The position numbers and the translations under genes are program-made. Below the pieces are notes generated by a model, which made no database searches, was not told where the DNA came from, and worked only from the letters and a program-made list of their open reading frames with translations. Of a stretch of 64,000 nucleotides of DNA, positions 45,139 to 54,660 are shown one piece after another (position 1 is the stretch's first letter; each line of letters begins with the position of its first letter). The DNA is from Kamptonema formosum PCC 6407 (GTDB taxonomy: Bacteria; Cyanobacteriota; Cyanobacteriia; Cyanobacteriales; Microcoleaceae): contig NZ_KB235904.1 of the NCBI RefSeq assembly GCF_000332155.1, positions 629,078 to 693,077 on the forward strand, given 5' to 3'.

Positions 45139-46593
45139 TTAATCCGTACTCCCAGTTTGAATCGAATCCTTAGAAGCCTGCGTCCACTCAGTATGGAAGA
45201 ACTCACCGCGAGGCTTATCAGTCCGCTCATAAGTGTGAGCGCCGAAATAATCCCGTTGAGCTTGCGTTAGATTTTGGGGCAAGCGATCGCGCCGATAGCT
45301 ATCAAAATAGTCTAGCGACGCACTGAAAGCCGGGACAGCAATCCCCAACGTACTCGCAGTAGCCAACACCTCCCGCCAAGCTACCTGCCGATCCAAAATT
45401 GTCTGCTTAAACTCTGGCGCTAGCAACAAATTCGGCAACTTAGCATCATCATTGAAAGCCTTCTTAATCTTATCCAAAAACCCGGCTCGAATAATACAAC
45501 CGCCTTTCCAAATTCGCGCAATTTCACTCAAAGCCAATTCGTAATTAAACGACTTTGATGCCGCACTTAACAGCGCCATACCTTGAGCGTAAGAGCAAAT
45601 CTTCGAGCAATAAAGGGCATCCCGAATCTTACCTACCAACTCCTTCGGATCGCCCTCATATTTAGCAGAAGGCCCCGATAGTTCGCTAGAAGCTTTAATC
45701 CGTTCGTCTTTGTAAGAAGACATAATCCGGGCATTGACAGCAGCAGTAATTGTGGGAATACTTACGCCCATATCCAAAGCACTAACTACCGTCCAACGAC
45801 CGGTACCTTTTTGACCCGCTGAGTCCATAATCACTTCAACTAAAGGCTGCTTAGTGTCGGGGTCAGTGAACTTGAAAATATTAGCAGTAATTTCAATCAA
45901 AAATGAGTTAAGTTCGTCAGTAGTGTTCCATTCTGCAAACACTTCGTGCAACTGTTCGCCATTGAGTCCGGCCACATTTTTGAGCAAGTCGTAGGCTTCA
46001 GCAATTAGCTGCATATCGCCATACTCAATGCCATTGTGTACCATTTTTACGTAGTGACCGGCACCGCCAGGGCCGATGAAAGTCACGCAAGGGCCGTCGT
46101 CTACTTGAGCGGCAATTTTGGTCAGAATTGGCTCCAATTTCCCGTAAGCTGTTTGCGTACCTCCCGGCATCAAACTAGCACCATTAAGAGCGCCTTCTTC
46201 GCCGCCGCTGATGCCCATGCCCACAAATCCCAGTCCTGTTGCTTCTAATTCTTTGGTACGGCGTTCGGTATCTTCGTAGAGGGAATTGCCGCCGTCAATG
46301 ATCATGTCTTCCGGGTCTAGCATGGGTTTTAGCTGCTGGATGACGGCATCAACGGGCTTGCCGGCCTGTACCATGACTAGGATTCTGCGAGGACGTTCTA
46401 GAGATTCCACAAATTCTTGAAGAGTCTGGGTGGCGATTATATTCTTGCCTTGGGCGCGTTTAGCCATGAACTCTTCGGTTTTGGCGTAGGTGCGGTTAAA
46501 GACGGATACGGAAAAGCCGCGACTCTCTACATTTAGCGCTAGGTTCTCGCCCATAACGGCTAGACCAATTACTCCAAAGTTTTGCTGTGCCAT
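45139..46593 (-). CDS. gnd: 6-phosphogluconate dehydrogenase, decarboxylating
   Basis: Oxidative pentose phosphate enzyme converting 6-phosphogluconate to ribulose 5-phosphate with NADP+, the main source of NADPH in the dark. Rossmann start FGVIGLAVMGENLALNVESR, GISGGEEGALNGASLMPGG near 128 and KMVHNGIEYGDMQLIAEAYD near 186 carry substrate and catalytic residues; DSAGQKGTGRWTVVSALDMG near 255 completes the family signature. 484 residues, normal length. Monocistronic. Confidence 0.97.
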   Translation of the reverse strand: MAQQNFGVIGLAVMGENLALNVESRGFSVSVFNRTYAKTEEFMAKRAQGKNIIATQTLQEFVESLERPRRILVMVQAGKPVDAVIQQLKPMLDPEDMIIDGGNSLYEDTERRTKELEATGLGFVGMGISGGEEGALNGASLMPGGTQTAYGKLEPILTKIAAQVDDGPCVTFIGPGGAGHYVKMVHNGIEYGDMQLIAEAYDLLKNVAGLNGEQLHEVFAEWNTTDELNSFLIEITANIFKFTDPDTKQPLVEVIMDSAGQKGTGRWTVVSALDMGVSIPTITAAVNARIMSSYKDERIKASSELSGPSAKYEGDPKELVGKIRDALYCSKICSYAQGMALLSAASKSFNYELALSEIARIWKGGCIIRAGFLDKIKKAFNDDAKLPNLLLAPEFKQTILDRQVAWREVLATASTLGIAVPAFSASLDYFDSYRRDRLPQNLTQAQRDYFGAHTYERTDKPRGEFFHTEWTQASKDSIQTGSTD

Positions 46594-46813
46594 AAATCTT
46601 TGTTGACTCTGTTGTTGGTTTTGGGCTTGGATTCAATTTACTTTAATTTTTCTATTTGATACCTGGTTTTTGATAAAATTGGTAAGGTTTTTTTAAGATT
46701 TCCAGCTATACAAAGATATGCAGGATACCATAAAAAGGCAGTTATAAATATTGTGCGGTAACGATAGATACAATTAAACGAATAGCTAAGATAAAAGTTA
46801 GGAGGCGATAACA

Positions 46814-47236
46814 ATGCAGGAATTACAGCACCTTGCGGCTTGGGTAAAGGAGCGCTACGCTCAGGAGTACATTTTGACGTGGTTGCTGAGTCAGCCGGGT
46901 CTGTGGTGGTCGGATGGGGAGGTTTACCAGGCGGCGATGCAGAGGTCTGGGAAGTTACTTAAGGAGTACGTTCGGAAGAAGCAAGAGGGTGAGGTATTCC
47001 AGGGAATTGCAGATAAGTTGGTTCAGGATGAGACTTGGGACGCGGTTGCAGCTAGTTTGGGTAAGATTTTTGGGGTTTACCAGGAGGAGTTGGTGAAGTT
47101 GCAAGACCCCAGTCGTAGGGATGAGGGGTTAAAAAAAACATTGAGTAGTGGGGAGTTGAGGGTGCAGCCTGCGTCTGTGTTGGAGGTGCAACAGGCTTTG
47201 CCAGATCCTTATGCCGATCCTTTGACTAGACGGTGA
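46814..47236 (+). CDS. Hypothetical protein
   Basis: 140 residues with a strong ribosome site (AGGAGG, 8 nt before the ATG). It starts MQELQHLAAWVKERYAQEYI and seems mostly helical (KLLKEYVRKKQEGEVFQGIA), with a proline-rich end (QALPDPYADPLTRR). No signal or membrane helix. Family not recognised. Confidence 0.65.
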   Translation: MQELQHLAAWVKERYAQEYILTWLLSQPGLWWSDGEVYQAAMQRSGKLLKEYVRKKQEGEVFQGIADKLVQDETWDAVAASLGKIFGVYQEELVKLQDPSRRDEGLKKTLSSGELRVQPASVLEVQQALPDPYADPLTRR

Positions 47237-47336
47237 GCGGAATTTGGGGTCGGGCGTATAACCTTATAGTCAGCAAGGCTTTATCACTTTTGATTCCAAA
47301 AGGGTCGGACGTAAACTTCTAGCAACGTAAAACACC

Positions 47337-47975
47337 ATGATTCAAACCATAGCCAAAACAGTCACTTTTGATGAGTTCATCGCGTGGTATCCAGAGAACT
47401 CTGTCCACAAATACGAACTACACAAAGGAGTAATTGTCGAAATGCCAAAACCAACAGGTGAACATTCAGAACTTGGCGGTTTTCTCAGTTTCGAGTTAAC
47501 TCTTCTTTGTCGCAGCAATCAACTTCCTTACTTTCTTCCCAAGGAATGCGTAGTCAAGCACCTTAGCGATGAATCTGGTTACGAACCAGATGTTATCGTC
47601 TTGGATCGGGAAGCTGTCGCCGCCAACGAGCCGCGTTGGTCAAAGGAATCCGTCATTACAATGGGTTCGTCAATTCGTCTGATTATAGAAATAGTCAGCA
47701 CCAATTGGCGTGATGACTATTTCACAAAAGCTAGGGATTATGAAGAATCTGGGATTCCTGAATACTGGATTGTTGACTACCGGGGTTTAGGTGGCAGGCA
47801 GTTTATCGGCAACCCAAAACAACCTACCCTCTCCGTTTGCCAACTGGTTGACGGTGAGTATCAGGTCAAACAGTTTAGAGGCGATGACCGGATTGAGTCG
47901 CTGGCTTTTCCAGACTTGCAACTGACGGCCGAGCAGATTTTTCGAGCCGGTTTGCCTCCAGGTGAGTCGAACTAG
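47337..47975 (+). CDS. Uma2-family endonuclease-like protein
   Basis: 212 residues, compact form of the family without the coiled-coil tail of the copy at 28438. The fold core is visible: KYELHKGVIVEMPKPTGEHS near 21, GYEPDVIVLDR near 80 with the Asp, and IRLIIEIVSTNWRDDYFTKA near 107 with the E...K pair, then YWIVDYRG. It is common in multiple copies in cyanobacteria; biological role uncertain. It is followed by a toxin-antitoxin pair. Confidence 0.87.
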   Translation: MIQTIAKTVTFDEFIAWYPENSVHKYELHKGVIVEMPKPTGEHSELGGFLSFELTLLCRSNQLPYFLPKECVVKHLSDESGYEPDVIVLDREAVAANEPRWSKESVITMGSSIRLIIEIVSTNWRDDYFTKARDYEESGIPEYWIVDYRGLGGRQFIGNPKQPTLSVCQLVDGEYQVKQFRGDDRIESLAFPDLQLTAEQIFRAGLPPGESN

Positions 47976-48062
47976 AAGAGTTTACTCTTCTGTGGATCGC
48001 ATTGCTGAGACACATTAAAATTAGTACAATAAAAGGTCTTAGTAACTAAACATTAAAGGCTT

Positions 48063-48281
48063 ATGTCTAAGAATTTTCCCACGATTAGCACTTCGAGTGA
48101 AATCATGGGTGGGACTCCTGTTTTTATGGGCACTAGGGTTCCTGTGGAAACACTTTTTGACTATGTAGAAGCGGGAGAATCAATTGATGATTTTTTAGAG
48201 GGATTTCCCACTGTCACCAGGGAACAAGTAATTGCACTGTTGGAAGAGGCTAGAAAGCAATTAATTGGCTTGGTGGCGTAG
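48063..48281 (+). CDS. DUF433 antitoxin
   Basis: 72 residues with the DUF433 pattern EIMGGTPVFMGTRVPVETLF and DDFLEGFPTVTREQVIALLE, a winged-helix-like protein. In many bacteria DUF433 genes are followed by DUF5615 PIN-like toxins, exactly as here, where the next start lies one base after the stop. Likely the antitoxin and repressor. Confidence 0.88.
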   Translation: MSKNFPTISTSSEIMGGTPVFMGTRVPVETLFDYVEAGESIDDFLEGFPTVTREQVIALLEEARKQLIGLVA

Positions 48282-48282
48282 G

Positions 48283-48603
48283 ATGAAGATTCTCTTAGAT
48301 GAGTGTATAGATCGCAGGTTGGCAAAAGAGTTTGTTGGCTGCGATATAAAAACAGTTCCACAGATGGGATGGGCAGGTATTAAAAATGGTCAACTGCTTG
48401 CTTTAGCAGAGGCAGAATTTGATATTTTTATCACTGTCGATCGTAATTTGTCATTTCAGCAAAATTTACCACAGTTTAATATTGCTGTAGTTGTTTTGGA
48501 GGTATCCTCTAACCGCTTGGCAGATATGAAGCCAGTGGTGCCAAATGTTCTGGCTATTCTAGCTACAGTCACTAAAGGTAAAGCTACGGTTGTTAGTGAG
48601 TAG
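48283..48603 (+). CDS. DUF5615 PIN-like toxin
   Basis: 106 residues from the ATG at 48283. The PIN-like acidic residues are seen in MKILLDECIDRRLA (D6, E7), LALAEAEFDIFITVDRNLSF (mid-protein Asp). Presumed RNase of the DUF433/DUF5615 pair, held in check by the upstream gene. Frame complete, no sign of decay. Confidence 0.87.
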   Translation: MKILLDECIDRRLAKEFVGCDIKTVPQMGWAGIKNGQLLALAEAEFDIFITVDRNLSFQQNLPQFNIAVVVLEVSSNRLADMKPVVPNVLAILATVTKGKATVVSE

Positions 48604-48650
48604 TAGGAGCGCATGAATGTATTTTTTTTCAGTTGCTTGATTAGCCCTCA

Positions 48651-48830
48651 TTAAACAACTTCTTCGAGAGATAAATATCCATCAACAGAAATGTTTGCAC
48701 TTGCTAGTTCAACAGATGTTACACGCCAGCGATTGTTTTTTACTTTAATAATATCACCAGCTATAGGACGAATCCGCGTATGCCACCGATAGTAAGATAT
48801 CTCTTTTGTTGTATCATCTTTTTTTAGCAT
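48651..48830 (-). CDS. 59-residue hypothetical protein
   Basis: The ATG at 48830 lies inside the end of the upstream gene (17-base overlap) and reads MLKKDDTTKEISYYRWHTRI, then RPIAGDIIKVKNNRWRVTSV and ELASANISVDGYLSLEEVV. The overlap, the coherent beta-type sequence and the lack of other candidates support it. The GD-IIKVKNNRWRVTSVE pattern resembles a small SH3-like or barrel fold, as does part of the upstream protein. No family recognised. Confidence 0.6.
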   Translation of the reverse strand: MLKKDDTTKEISYYRWHTRIRPIAGDIIKVKNNRWRVTSVELASANISVDGYLSLEEVV

Positions 48831-49302
48831 ATAGATATTTATCTTTTAATTCCCATGCAAAATATTGTAAATCATTACCACGCCGCGCAAAATCTTCCCA
48901 CTTATAGACTGCATTGTTATTCAACGATTCAACTGAAAAAGAAGCATCCATCAATTGTGGAACTACATCATCACGAATACTAATTGTTGCTGATAAAAAA
49001 TTTCCGTCTTTGGTGCCCGTGTTACTATTAAAGTCAGTTGGTAGGACAACTTTAGAAACTTGCACTTGCCAACCTGCAAACTGTAAGGTGTCACCAACAC
49101 GAGGGATTATAGGCAACCATACATACCACGAACCCTCACCTATTTTATTGCTCTCAATTGCACGATCACCCCTCAGCATAATATCTAAGCTATTAACAAA
49201 AATATCAGAATACTTAACAGATAAATTATCACTGGACTTAAGTCTGACACCTTCATTATCAGGATACTTTTCGATCTCGCACAAATACCACTGTGTTTGC
49301 AT
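48814..49302 (-). CDS. Hypothetical protein, partner of the 59-residue gene
   Basis: 162 residues (MQTQWYLCEIEKYPDNEGVR...). It is beta-rich with RVGDTLQFAGWQVQVSKVVL near the middle, similar in style to GDIIKVKNNRWRVTSVE of the small gene that overlaps its 3' end. No signal peptide or membrane helix. The AT-rich codons differ from the flanking housekeeping genes. Function unknown. Confidence 0.7.
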   Translation of the reverse strand: MQTQWYLCEIEKYPDNEGVRLKSSDNLSVKYSDIFVNSLDIMLRGDRAIESNKIGEGSWYVWLPIIPRVGDTLQFAGWQVQVSKVVLPTDFNSNTGTKDGNFLSATISIRDDVVPQLMDASFSVESLNNNAVYKWEDFARRGNDLQYFAWELKDKYLYAKKR

Positions 49303-49394
49303 TATGATAACTCCTAATTTGATACTTACAATATTTTACCTCAATATCACGACAAGCGCATCTCAAATACTATGTTAAATTAGTCAACGCGATA

Positions 49395-49483
49395 CGCAAA
49401 AAAACCCGGTTTCTTTGAACAATCCCGGCTATCCGAGAGATATTGACACAGAAACCGGGTTTTTGACCCCGCGTGGGTAACTC
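49395..49483 (+). repeat. Dispersed ACCCGGTTTCT repeat, double copy
   Basis: Two opposed cores with the TATCCGAGAGATATT spacer, closely matching 30459-30545. Confidence 0.8.
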
Positions 49484-49492
49484 CTCACCAAT

Positions 49493-50266
49493 TCAAGCAA
49501 AACTTGAAGAACCCAAATCCGGGGGTACATCTTGCCAACGTCCTTGGCCGACAGCCCGAATTGCCTCTTTAAGTGAGATATCACCTGTATAAATGGCCCG
49601 GCCAACGATCGCGCCTGTCACTCCCAAAGGTTCCAAAGCCAACAAACTCAGCAAATCTGCGATCGAACTCACGCCGCCAGATGCGATTACAGGAATAGCC
49701 ACAGCATTTGCGAGTTCTCGTAAAGCCTCTAAGTTCGGGCCAGAGAGAGTTCCATCCCGTTGAATATCCGTGTAAATAATCTCCGCTGCACCGAGTTGAG
49801 CCATTTGGTGCGCGAGATCCGTTGCTAAAACTTCCGAGGTTTCTAACCAGCCTCTAGTCGCAACTTTACCGTTTCTCGCATCAATTCCCACCAGAATTTG
49901 ACCGGGAAATTCGCCGCACAATTCGGCAACTAATTGCGGCTTTTCAACTGCTACAGTCCCCAAGATAGCCCGTTTAACGCCTAAATTGATGAGGGTGGAA
50001 ACTGAAGCGCGATCGCGCAAACCGCCACCGACTTGACAAGGCACATCCACTGCTTTGACAATGGCTTCAATTGCCTTTTGATTGACGGCATGACCTACTT
50101 TCGCGCCGTCGAGATCTACTAAGTGCAATAGCGTCGCGCCTTCATCTACCCACTGTCTAGCCACTTCAACGGGGTTCTCATTAAAGGTTTGCGATCGCGC
50201 ATAATCTCCCTGATAGAGTCTGACGCACCGACCTTCTAATAAATCAATAGCTGGAATTACATTCAT
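49493..50266 (-). CDS. hisA: ProFAR isomerase (histidine biosynthesis)
   Basis: (beta/alpha)8-barrel enzyme opening the ribose of ProFAR to PRFAR, fourth step of histidine synthesis. 257 residues from the ATG at 50266 ([20 protein letters not shown]). Catalytic Asp8 in PAIDL and the second Asp in [15 protein letters not shown] near 130 are present, with phosphate sites QVGGGLRD near 80 and VIASGGVSS near 175. Longer frames upstream are not coding. Stands alone, as usual for his genes in cyanobacteria. Confidence 0.96.
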   Translation of the reverse strand: MNVIPAIDLLEGRCVRLYQGDYARSQTFNENPVEVARQWVDEGATLLHLVDLDGAKVGHAVNQKAIEAIVKAVDVPCQVGGGLRDRASVSTLINLGVKRAILGTVAVEKPQLVAELCGEFPGQILVGIDARNGKVATRGWLETSEVLATDLAHQMAQLGAAEIIYTDIQRDGTLSGPNLEALRELANAVAIPVIASGGVSSIADLLSLLALEPLGVTGAIVGRAIYTGDISLKEAIRAVGQGRWQDVPPDLGSSSFA

Positions 50267-50434
50267 TATCTTTCGTAGTAGCGACTTTAGCCGCTTTTTT
50301 ATAGGTTTGATAATGACTAAAGTCATCAATACAAAGTATGTTACCAGATGTTCGTTCATAGTATCAACTTTAGTCACTTCCTTGCGATTGCAAATCATCA
50401 TTAAAGACATTACTACAAATGATGATTCCAGATT

Positions 50435-51628
50435 TCAAACCGATGGTCGTTGGATTTTTGTAGGAAACATCTGTCGAAAGGCTGAATTGCGTTGATCTGG
50501 TGTTTCTTTTGCCCAACTAGACAAACTTTCATAGAAGAAGAAAGACACCCCAGCTAATCCGCGCTTACGCACTTCTTGAACCTGATCTTGAATTTGTTTA
50601 AGCGGGATAGAGTTATTTTTCAATCCTGTTAAAATTCCAATCCCCACAGGAATATGACCTTTAGCCAGCTTAACTTCTTCTCGCTCTAATTCAGCCACAA
50701 AACGGGGTAAATCGTTCCGGTAAACTTGAATGATAATTTCTTCGATGAAACCGCGCCTTTCCCAAGTAAACCAGTCCTGTAAATGAGCAGGTAAGGCAAA
50801 GTGTAAAGGGTTAGGAGAAAGGGACATAATACATTTAGGTTTGCGGAATTTTACAGCCCGGAAAATTCGCCCCATGAAATCATTGATTTTATCAGCCCGC
50901 CAACGCCCCCAGAAAGTTTCTCGGAAGTCATCAGAGGGAGATTGACCATTAACTTCTTTTTTGTACATTGCCACTGTTAAATTATCATAGCCAAATTCAG
51001 CAGGCAATCCAAAATGGTCATCAAATTGTATCCCATCTATGTTATATTTAACCACAATCTCGATAATTAAATCTAGGATGAATTTCTGTACTTGAGGGTG
51101 AAAAGGATTCAGCCAAACGCGGTCATCTTTGCCTTCTTTCCAAATAGTTGTACCGTCGCGACGTTTAGTCAGCCAGTCGGGGTGTTTTTTAGCTAATTCT
51201 GAATCAGCGGGAGCCATAAAACCAAATTCAAACCAAGGAATAACAGCCAATCCTTTTTTATGTGCTTCCTCGACGATTTCTTTCAGTACATCTCGTCCTT
51301 TTAATCCTGGTGTTGGTTCCATAGCTATACCCATTGCTCCTTTAGCTATAGCACTGGGATAAAGGGTATAACCGCCTTGCCAAACGGTAGGATAAACTGT
51401 ATTAAAGTTGAGTTGAGCTAGGCGATCGATGGCTGTAGTTACATTTTTTTTAGAATATAAAACCTCGCTATCAATGTTAGTGAGCCAAACACCGCGTAAT
51501 TCAGTTCTTGGCAATTTAGGCGGCGTTTGACCATAAACTAATGGGGTAGCGATCGCGATCGTCGCCGCTGTCATTGCAAAGGTAATTATTAAAGCAATAA
51601 TCCGCTGCCATCTGTACAGTTTGAACAT
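50435..51628 (-). CDS. GHL10-type glycoside hydrolase-like lipoprotein/secreted protein
   Basis: 397 residues from the ATG at 51628. The signal peptide (IIALIITFAMTAATIAIATP LVYG) points to export. The barrel domain of the GHL10 (DUF187-like) family follows: RTELRGVWLTNIDSEVLYSK near 42, NFNTVYPTVWQGGYTLYPS near 73, GLAVIPWFEFGFMAP near 126, VKYNIDGIQFDDHFGLPAEFG near 195 with likely catalytic acidic residues, and MSLSPNPLHFALP. It probably acts on cell-wall or extracellular glycans. Substrate unknown. Confidence 0.88.
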   Translation of the reverse strand: MFKLYRWQRIIALIITFAMTAATIAIATPLVYGQTPPKLPRTELRGVWLTNIDSEVLYSKKNVTTAIDRLAQLNFNTVYPTVWQGGYTLYPSAIAKGAMGIAMEPTPGLKGRDVLKEIVEEAHKKGLAVIPWFEFGFMAPADSELAKKHPDWLTKRRDGTTIWKEGKDDRVWLNPFHPQVQKFILDLIIEIVVKYNIDGIQFDDHFGLPAEFGYDNLTVAMYKKEVNGQSPSDDFRETFWGRWRADKINDFMGRIFRAVKFRKPKCIMSLSPNPLHFALPAHLQDWFTWERRGFIEEIIIQVYRNDLPRFVAELEREEVKLAKGHIPVGIGILTGLKNNSIPLKQIQDQVQEVRKRGLAGVSFFFYESLSSWAKETPDQRNSAFRQMFPTKIQRPSV

Positions 51629-51675
51629 GGTTTTTATTCCGTTTTGTTTTAAATTACCATCAAAGTTTAGCCTTT

Positions 51676-51788
51676 GCAACCGCCAAGGCGGTTACGATAC
51701 TCCGATGCTCAGATGCTCAGGGAAGAAGGGAATAGAATCAGCAAGTTTCAGCAAATCAGAACATCCTAACTGCCAAGAAGGTTGCTAT
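51676..51788. repeat. MITE-like element of the TATAGCAACCGCC family, copy 3
   Basis: Left end GCAACCGCCAAGGCGGTTA and right end TAACTGCCAAGAAGGTTGCTATA, with AATAGAATCAGCAAGTTT inside that aligns with the right part of copies at 5546 and 30273. Confidence 0.6.
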
Positions 51789-51789
51789 A

Positions 51790-51900
51790 TCAGGATTTAC
51801 GCACCCAACCAAAGAAACCGGGTTTTTTTACGAAAATACTTCGCCCTTATCCACAGATTCTCTCAAAAACCCGGTTTCTAGAACCATGAGCGTACATCCT
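51790..51900. repeat. Dispersed ACCCGGTTTCT repeat, inverted double copy
   Basis: Cores at 51810-51828 (AGAAACCGGGTTTTTTTACG) and 51864-51880 (AAAAACCCGGTTTCTAG) face each other across an AATACTTCG...AGATTCTCTC spacer. The same spacer occurs at 54552-54659. The remaining stretch to 52009 has CCCCTA-type heptads only. Confidence 0.8.
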
Positions 51901-52009
51901 ATATTAAGCTACTGAAACCCACTTATTCTCTTCCCTATTCCCCTATTCCCCTAGCCGTGAGCATCGTAGCCCCTAGTCCCTAGCTATAAATCTGCCCTTA
52001 CTACAATTG

Positions 52010-53428
52010 TTAAGAATAACCTTGCAATTTCATCACTCGCCGATAGCGTGATTCAATCTCGCTAACCGTTTGAGATTGGCGATCGCCACTCCATTCGCTT
52101 TGCTCAAATAACTGCTTCCTTAACTCATCAACATTTATCGTTTTTACCTGACCTTCAGATACAATTTGTTTGCCATTCACCCAAACACTATCGACTGCTT
52201 GAGTTGGGCGACCCAGTATTAATAATCCAATCGGATCGGTACGCGGCAATAATGACAAATTGGTAAGATCGTAAAGTACAAAATCCGCCTTTTTTCCGAC
52301 AGTTAGAGAACCAATTTCATCGCCCATATTTAAACCTTTAGCGCCTCCGATTGATGCTATCTCTACAGACTGACGCGGTGTAATCCAGTGACGGTAATCT
52401 AAATCTGTGATATTGTGCAAAATTGAGCCAATTTTAATCGCTTCCAGCAAATCCTGAGAGTCATTACTAGCTGAACCGTCACAGCCAAAAGATATATTTA
52501 CTCCAGCTTGACGATATTTAATCAGCGGTGCAATGCCGCTACCTAATCGTAAATTGCTAAGAGGATTGTGGACAACAGTTGACTGAGTTTCTGCCATAAT
52601 AGTAATATCAGCATCATCCAGCCAAACGCAATGAGCCAAAGAAGTTCTGGCACTGAGAAAACCGATTTCTTTCAGATGTTCAACGGCGCTACCACCGTAT
52701 TTTTCTTGAGCTAATTGTTGTTGAGCACGGGTTTCTAATAGATGAGCGTGGCGGCAAAGATTGTGGCGATCGCTCAATTCTACACAGCCTTCAAACAAGG
52801 CATCAGAACACATTTGCATCCCCGTCGGTGCTAACATGATATTCACGCCTTCTTCAGGTCGATGAAACCGAGCGATCGCCTCTTTCATCAACTCTAAAGT
52901 TGCCCCTGTCGATCGAATGTAGGGTGCATGATCCATGTCAGCGCCACCAGAAGGCATACCCGCCGTCAGGGATTCATCTTGAATCAGGGGGCCAATGAAA
53001 GCGCGAATGCCAATTTCACGGTAAGCGCGATCGGCAGCAGCGATCGCTTCCAACTCTTGTCCCGGAATCAAAACCAAATGATCGACAACAGTTGTACCGC
53101 CTGATAGCAGCGTCTCCACCGCTGTACCCAAGGCACTCAGGTAAACTTTCTGGGCATCGAGAGGGGTAAAATCGTATAGTTCCGCGATCCACAACTCTAA
53201 CGGCAGAGGCGGAATGATCCCACGCTGCCACATTTCCGAAGAATGGGTATGTGCATTGACAAAACCGGGCAGTAGCAACTTATTTCTACCATCGATCGCA
53301 GTCGTACCCTCCGCAAGAGTTGCCGTTTGATTCGCGATCGCCGTGATGCGATCGCCCTCCACCTGCACGTTAGCGGTTTGATAACCGCCTTCAACCGCAA
53401 TTAAAACATTCTCAATTGTAAAACTCAC
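52010..53428 (-). CDS. TRZ/ATZ-type amidohydrolase (deaminase/chlorohydrolase family)
   Basis: Metal-dependent hydrolase of 472 residues, most like the cytosine deaminase/atrazine chlorohydrolase/SAH deaminase group. Metal motif LLLPGFVNAHTHSSEMWQRG near 52, HAHLLETRAQQ near 232, LAHCVWLDDADI near 267 and FGCDGSASNDSQDLLEAIKI near 318 supply the expected His and Asp ligands. The exact substrate is not predictable. It is divergently arranged with an isochorismatase-like hydrolase at 53724, which suggests related nitrogen-ring or amide breakdown. Confidence 0.88.
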   Translation of the reverse strand: MSFTIENVLIAVEGGYQTANVQVEGDRITAIANQTATLAEGTTAIDGRNKLLLPGFVNAHTHSSEMWQRGIIPPLPLELWIAELYDFTPLDAQKVYLSALGTAVETLLSGGTTVVDHLVLIPGQELEAIAAADRAYREIGIRAFIGPLIQDESLTAGMPSGGADMDHAPYIRSTGATLELMKEAIARFHRPEEGVNIMLAPTGMQMCSDALFEGCVELSDRHNLCRHAHLLETRAQQQLAQEKYGGSAVEHLKEIGFLSARTSLAHCVWLDDADITIMAETQSTVVHNPLSNLRLGSGIAPLIKYRQAGVNISFGCDGSASNDSQDLLEAIKIGSILHNITDLDYRHWITPRQSVEIASIGGAKGLNMGDEIGSLTVGKKADFVLYDLTNLSLLPRTDPIGLLILGRPTQAVDSVWVNGKQIVSEGQVKTINVDELRKQLFEQSEWSGDRQSQTVSEIESRYRRVMKLQGYS

Positions 53429-53574
53429 AGATTAACCCTTCTACAGCACTTAGATCAATTATTATTTAATTTTGAGTTGATTCTTAAAAAAGTGTTAGTG
53501 AATACCTATTCTTACTCTAAAAATGGGCTAATACAAGTTAGTCACGACTTACGCATCCTCTATCATTTTTTGTC

Positions 53575-53635
53575 AAAAGCGAGTCAAGCGCAGCGCAGTT
53601 GCGAGGGTACGAAGCAAGCCCGAAGCTTTTCTCTT
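53575..53635. repeat. Dispersed GCTTCG repeat, inverted
   Basis: GCGCAGTTGCGAGGGTACGAAG and AAGCCCGAAG are the inverse of the repeat at 44490-44548. It lies in the divergent region between the amidohydrolase and the isochorismatase-like gene. Confidence 0.55.
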
Positions 53636-53723
53636 ACCCCGATACTGTCGTTACAATGCGTAATTCCTGTTGGTGAGAAAAAATTGCGTTCAACCATGAA
53701 ATAATTATCTCAACAGAAACAAC

Positions 53724-54506
53724 ATGAATCTCTCATCTCTCCGTACCTTGGGAATACCGCCGAATGCCTGGGCAGTTGATGCAAAAATTGCCGATATTAC
53801 CCGCCCTCCCCTCCCACCTCAACCTATCACCCTAGAAACAGAAACCAAAACCCTGCGCCTAGATTTAGCAAAAGCTGCCATTTTAGTGATAGATATGCAG
53901 AATGACTTCTGTCACCCCGATGGTTGGTTAGCACATATTGGCGTAGATATAACACCAGCCCGCAGGCCAATTAATCCACTAAAAATATTATTACCGACAT
54001 TGCGATCGCAGTCAATTCCTATTATTTGGTTAAACTGGGGAAACCGCCCCGACTTGCTAAATATTAGTGCCGGATTGCATCATGTTTATAAACCCACAGG
54101 TGAAGGTATTGGCTTAGGCGATCCGCTGCCTAAAAATGGCAATCCCGTACTCAGGGCAGGAAGTTGGGCCGCCGCAGTTGTGGATGAATTAGAACAGAAA
54201 CCGGAGGATATTCTTATTGATAAATATCGAATGAGCGGTTTTTGGGATACTGCTTTAGATAGTATATTACGAAACTTAGGTAAAACTACAATTTTCTTTG
54301 GAGGAGTAAACGCCGATCAATGCGTAATGGCCACACTACAAGATGCCAACTTTCTTGGCTATGATTGCATATTAGTTAAAGATTGTACGGCTACTACATC
54401 TCCAGAGTATTGTTGGCAAGCCACCCTTTACAACGTTAAACAATGTTTTGGCTTTGTGTGCGATTCTCAAGCTATATTAAAAGCAATTAATTTTGTTAAC
54501 TGTTAA
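53724..54506 (+). CDS. Isochorismatase-family cysteine hydrolase
   Basis: 260 residues with the full catalytic triad: Asp in AILVIDMQNDFCHPDG near 56, Lys in DILIDKYRMSGFWDTALDS near 168, and Cys in GGVNADQCVMATLQDANFLG near 205. Resembles RutB/N-carbamoylase-like amidases that release ammonia and CO2 from carbamoyl amides. The long N-terminal stretch (1-45) before the core is like RutB. It is followed by a cupin gene. The last residues and stop (VNC-stop) are encoded by GTTAACT heptads of the STRR at 54496-54535. Confidence 0.88.
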   Translation: MNLSSLRTLGIPPNAWAVDAKIADITRPPLPPQPITLETETKTLRLDLAKAAILVIDMQNDFCHPDGWLAHIGVDITPARRPINPLKILLPTLRSQSIPIIWLNWGNRPDLLNISAGLHHVYKPTGEGIGLGDPLPKNGNPVLRAGSWAAAVVDELEQKPEDILIDKYRMSGFWDTALDSILRNLGKTTIFFGGVNADQCVMATLQDANFLGYDCILVKDCTATTSPEYCWQATLYNVKQCFGFVCDSQAILKAINFVNC

Positions 54507-54545
54507 CTGTTAACTGTTAACTGTTAACTGTTAGTTGTTGGTTGT
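54496..54545. repeat. GTTAACT heptad array over the stop codon
   Basis: Five GTTAACT units then GTTAGTT/GTTGGTT variants; the first unit contains the stop codon of the isochorismatase-like gene. Confidence 0.85.
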
Positions 54546-54551
54546 TAGTTC

Positions 54552-54659
54552 TAGGACTTACAAGGGTGGCCCAGAAACCGGGTTTTTTACGAAAATACTT
54601 CGTTCCCGCCCACAGATTCCATAAAAACCCGGTTTCTCTACTCATAGCGCATAAGTCCT
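54552..54659. repeat. Dispersed ACCCGGTTTCT repeat, inverted double copy
   Basis: AGGACTTACAAGGGTGGCCC, two opposed cores and GCATAAGTCCT at the right end give a long imperfect palindrome. The inner AAAATACTTCG...CACAGATTC matches 51790-51900. Confidence 0.8.
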
Positions 54660-54660
54660 G

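Noticed and set aside
46814-49302. Small prophage or mobile island hypothesis for the genes after gnd.
   Set aside because: No integrase, terminase, capsid or attachment duplication; only Uma2, a toxin-antitoxin pair and two unknown genes.
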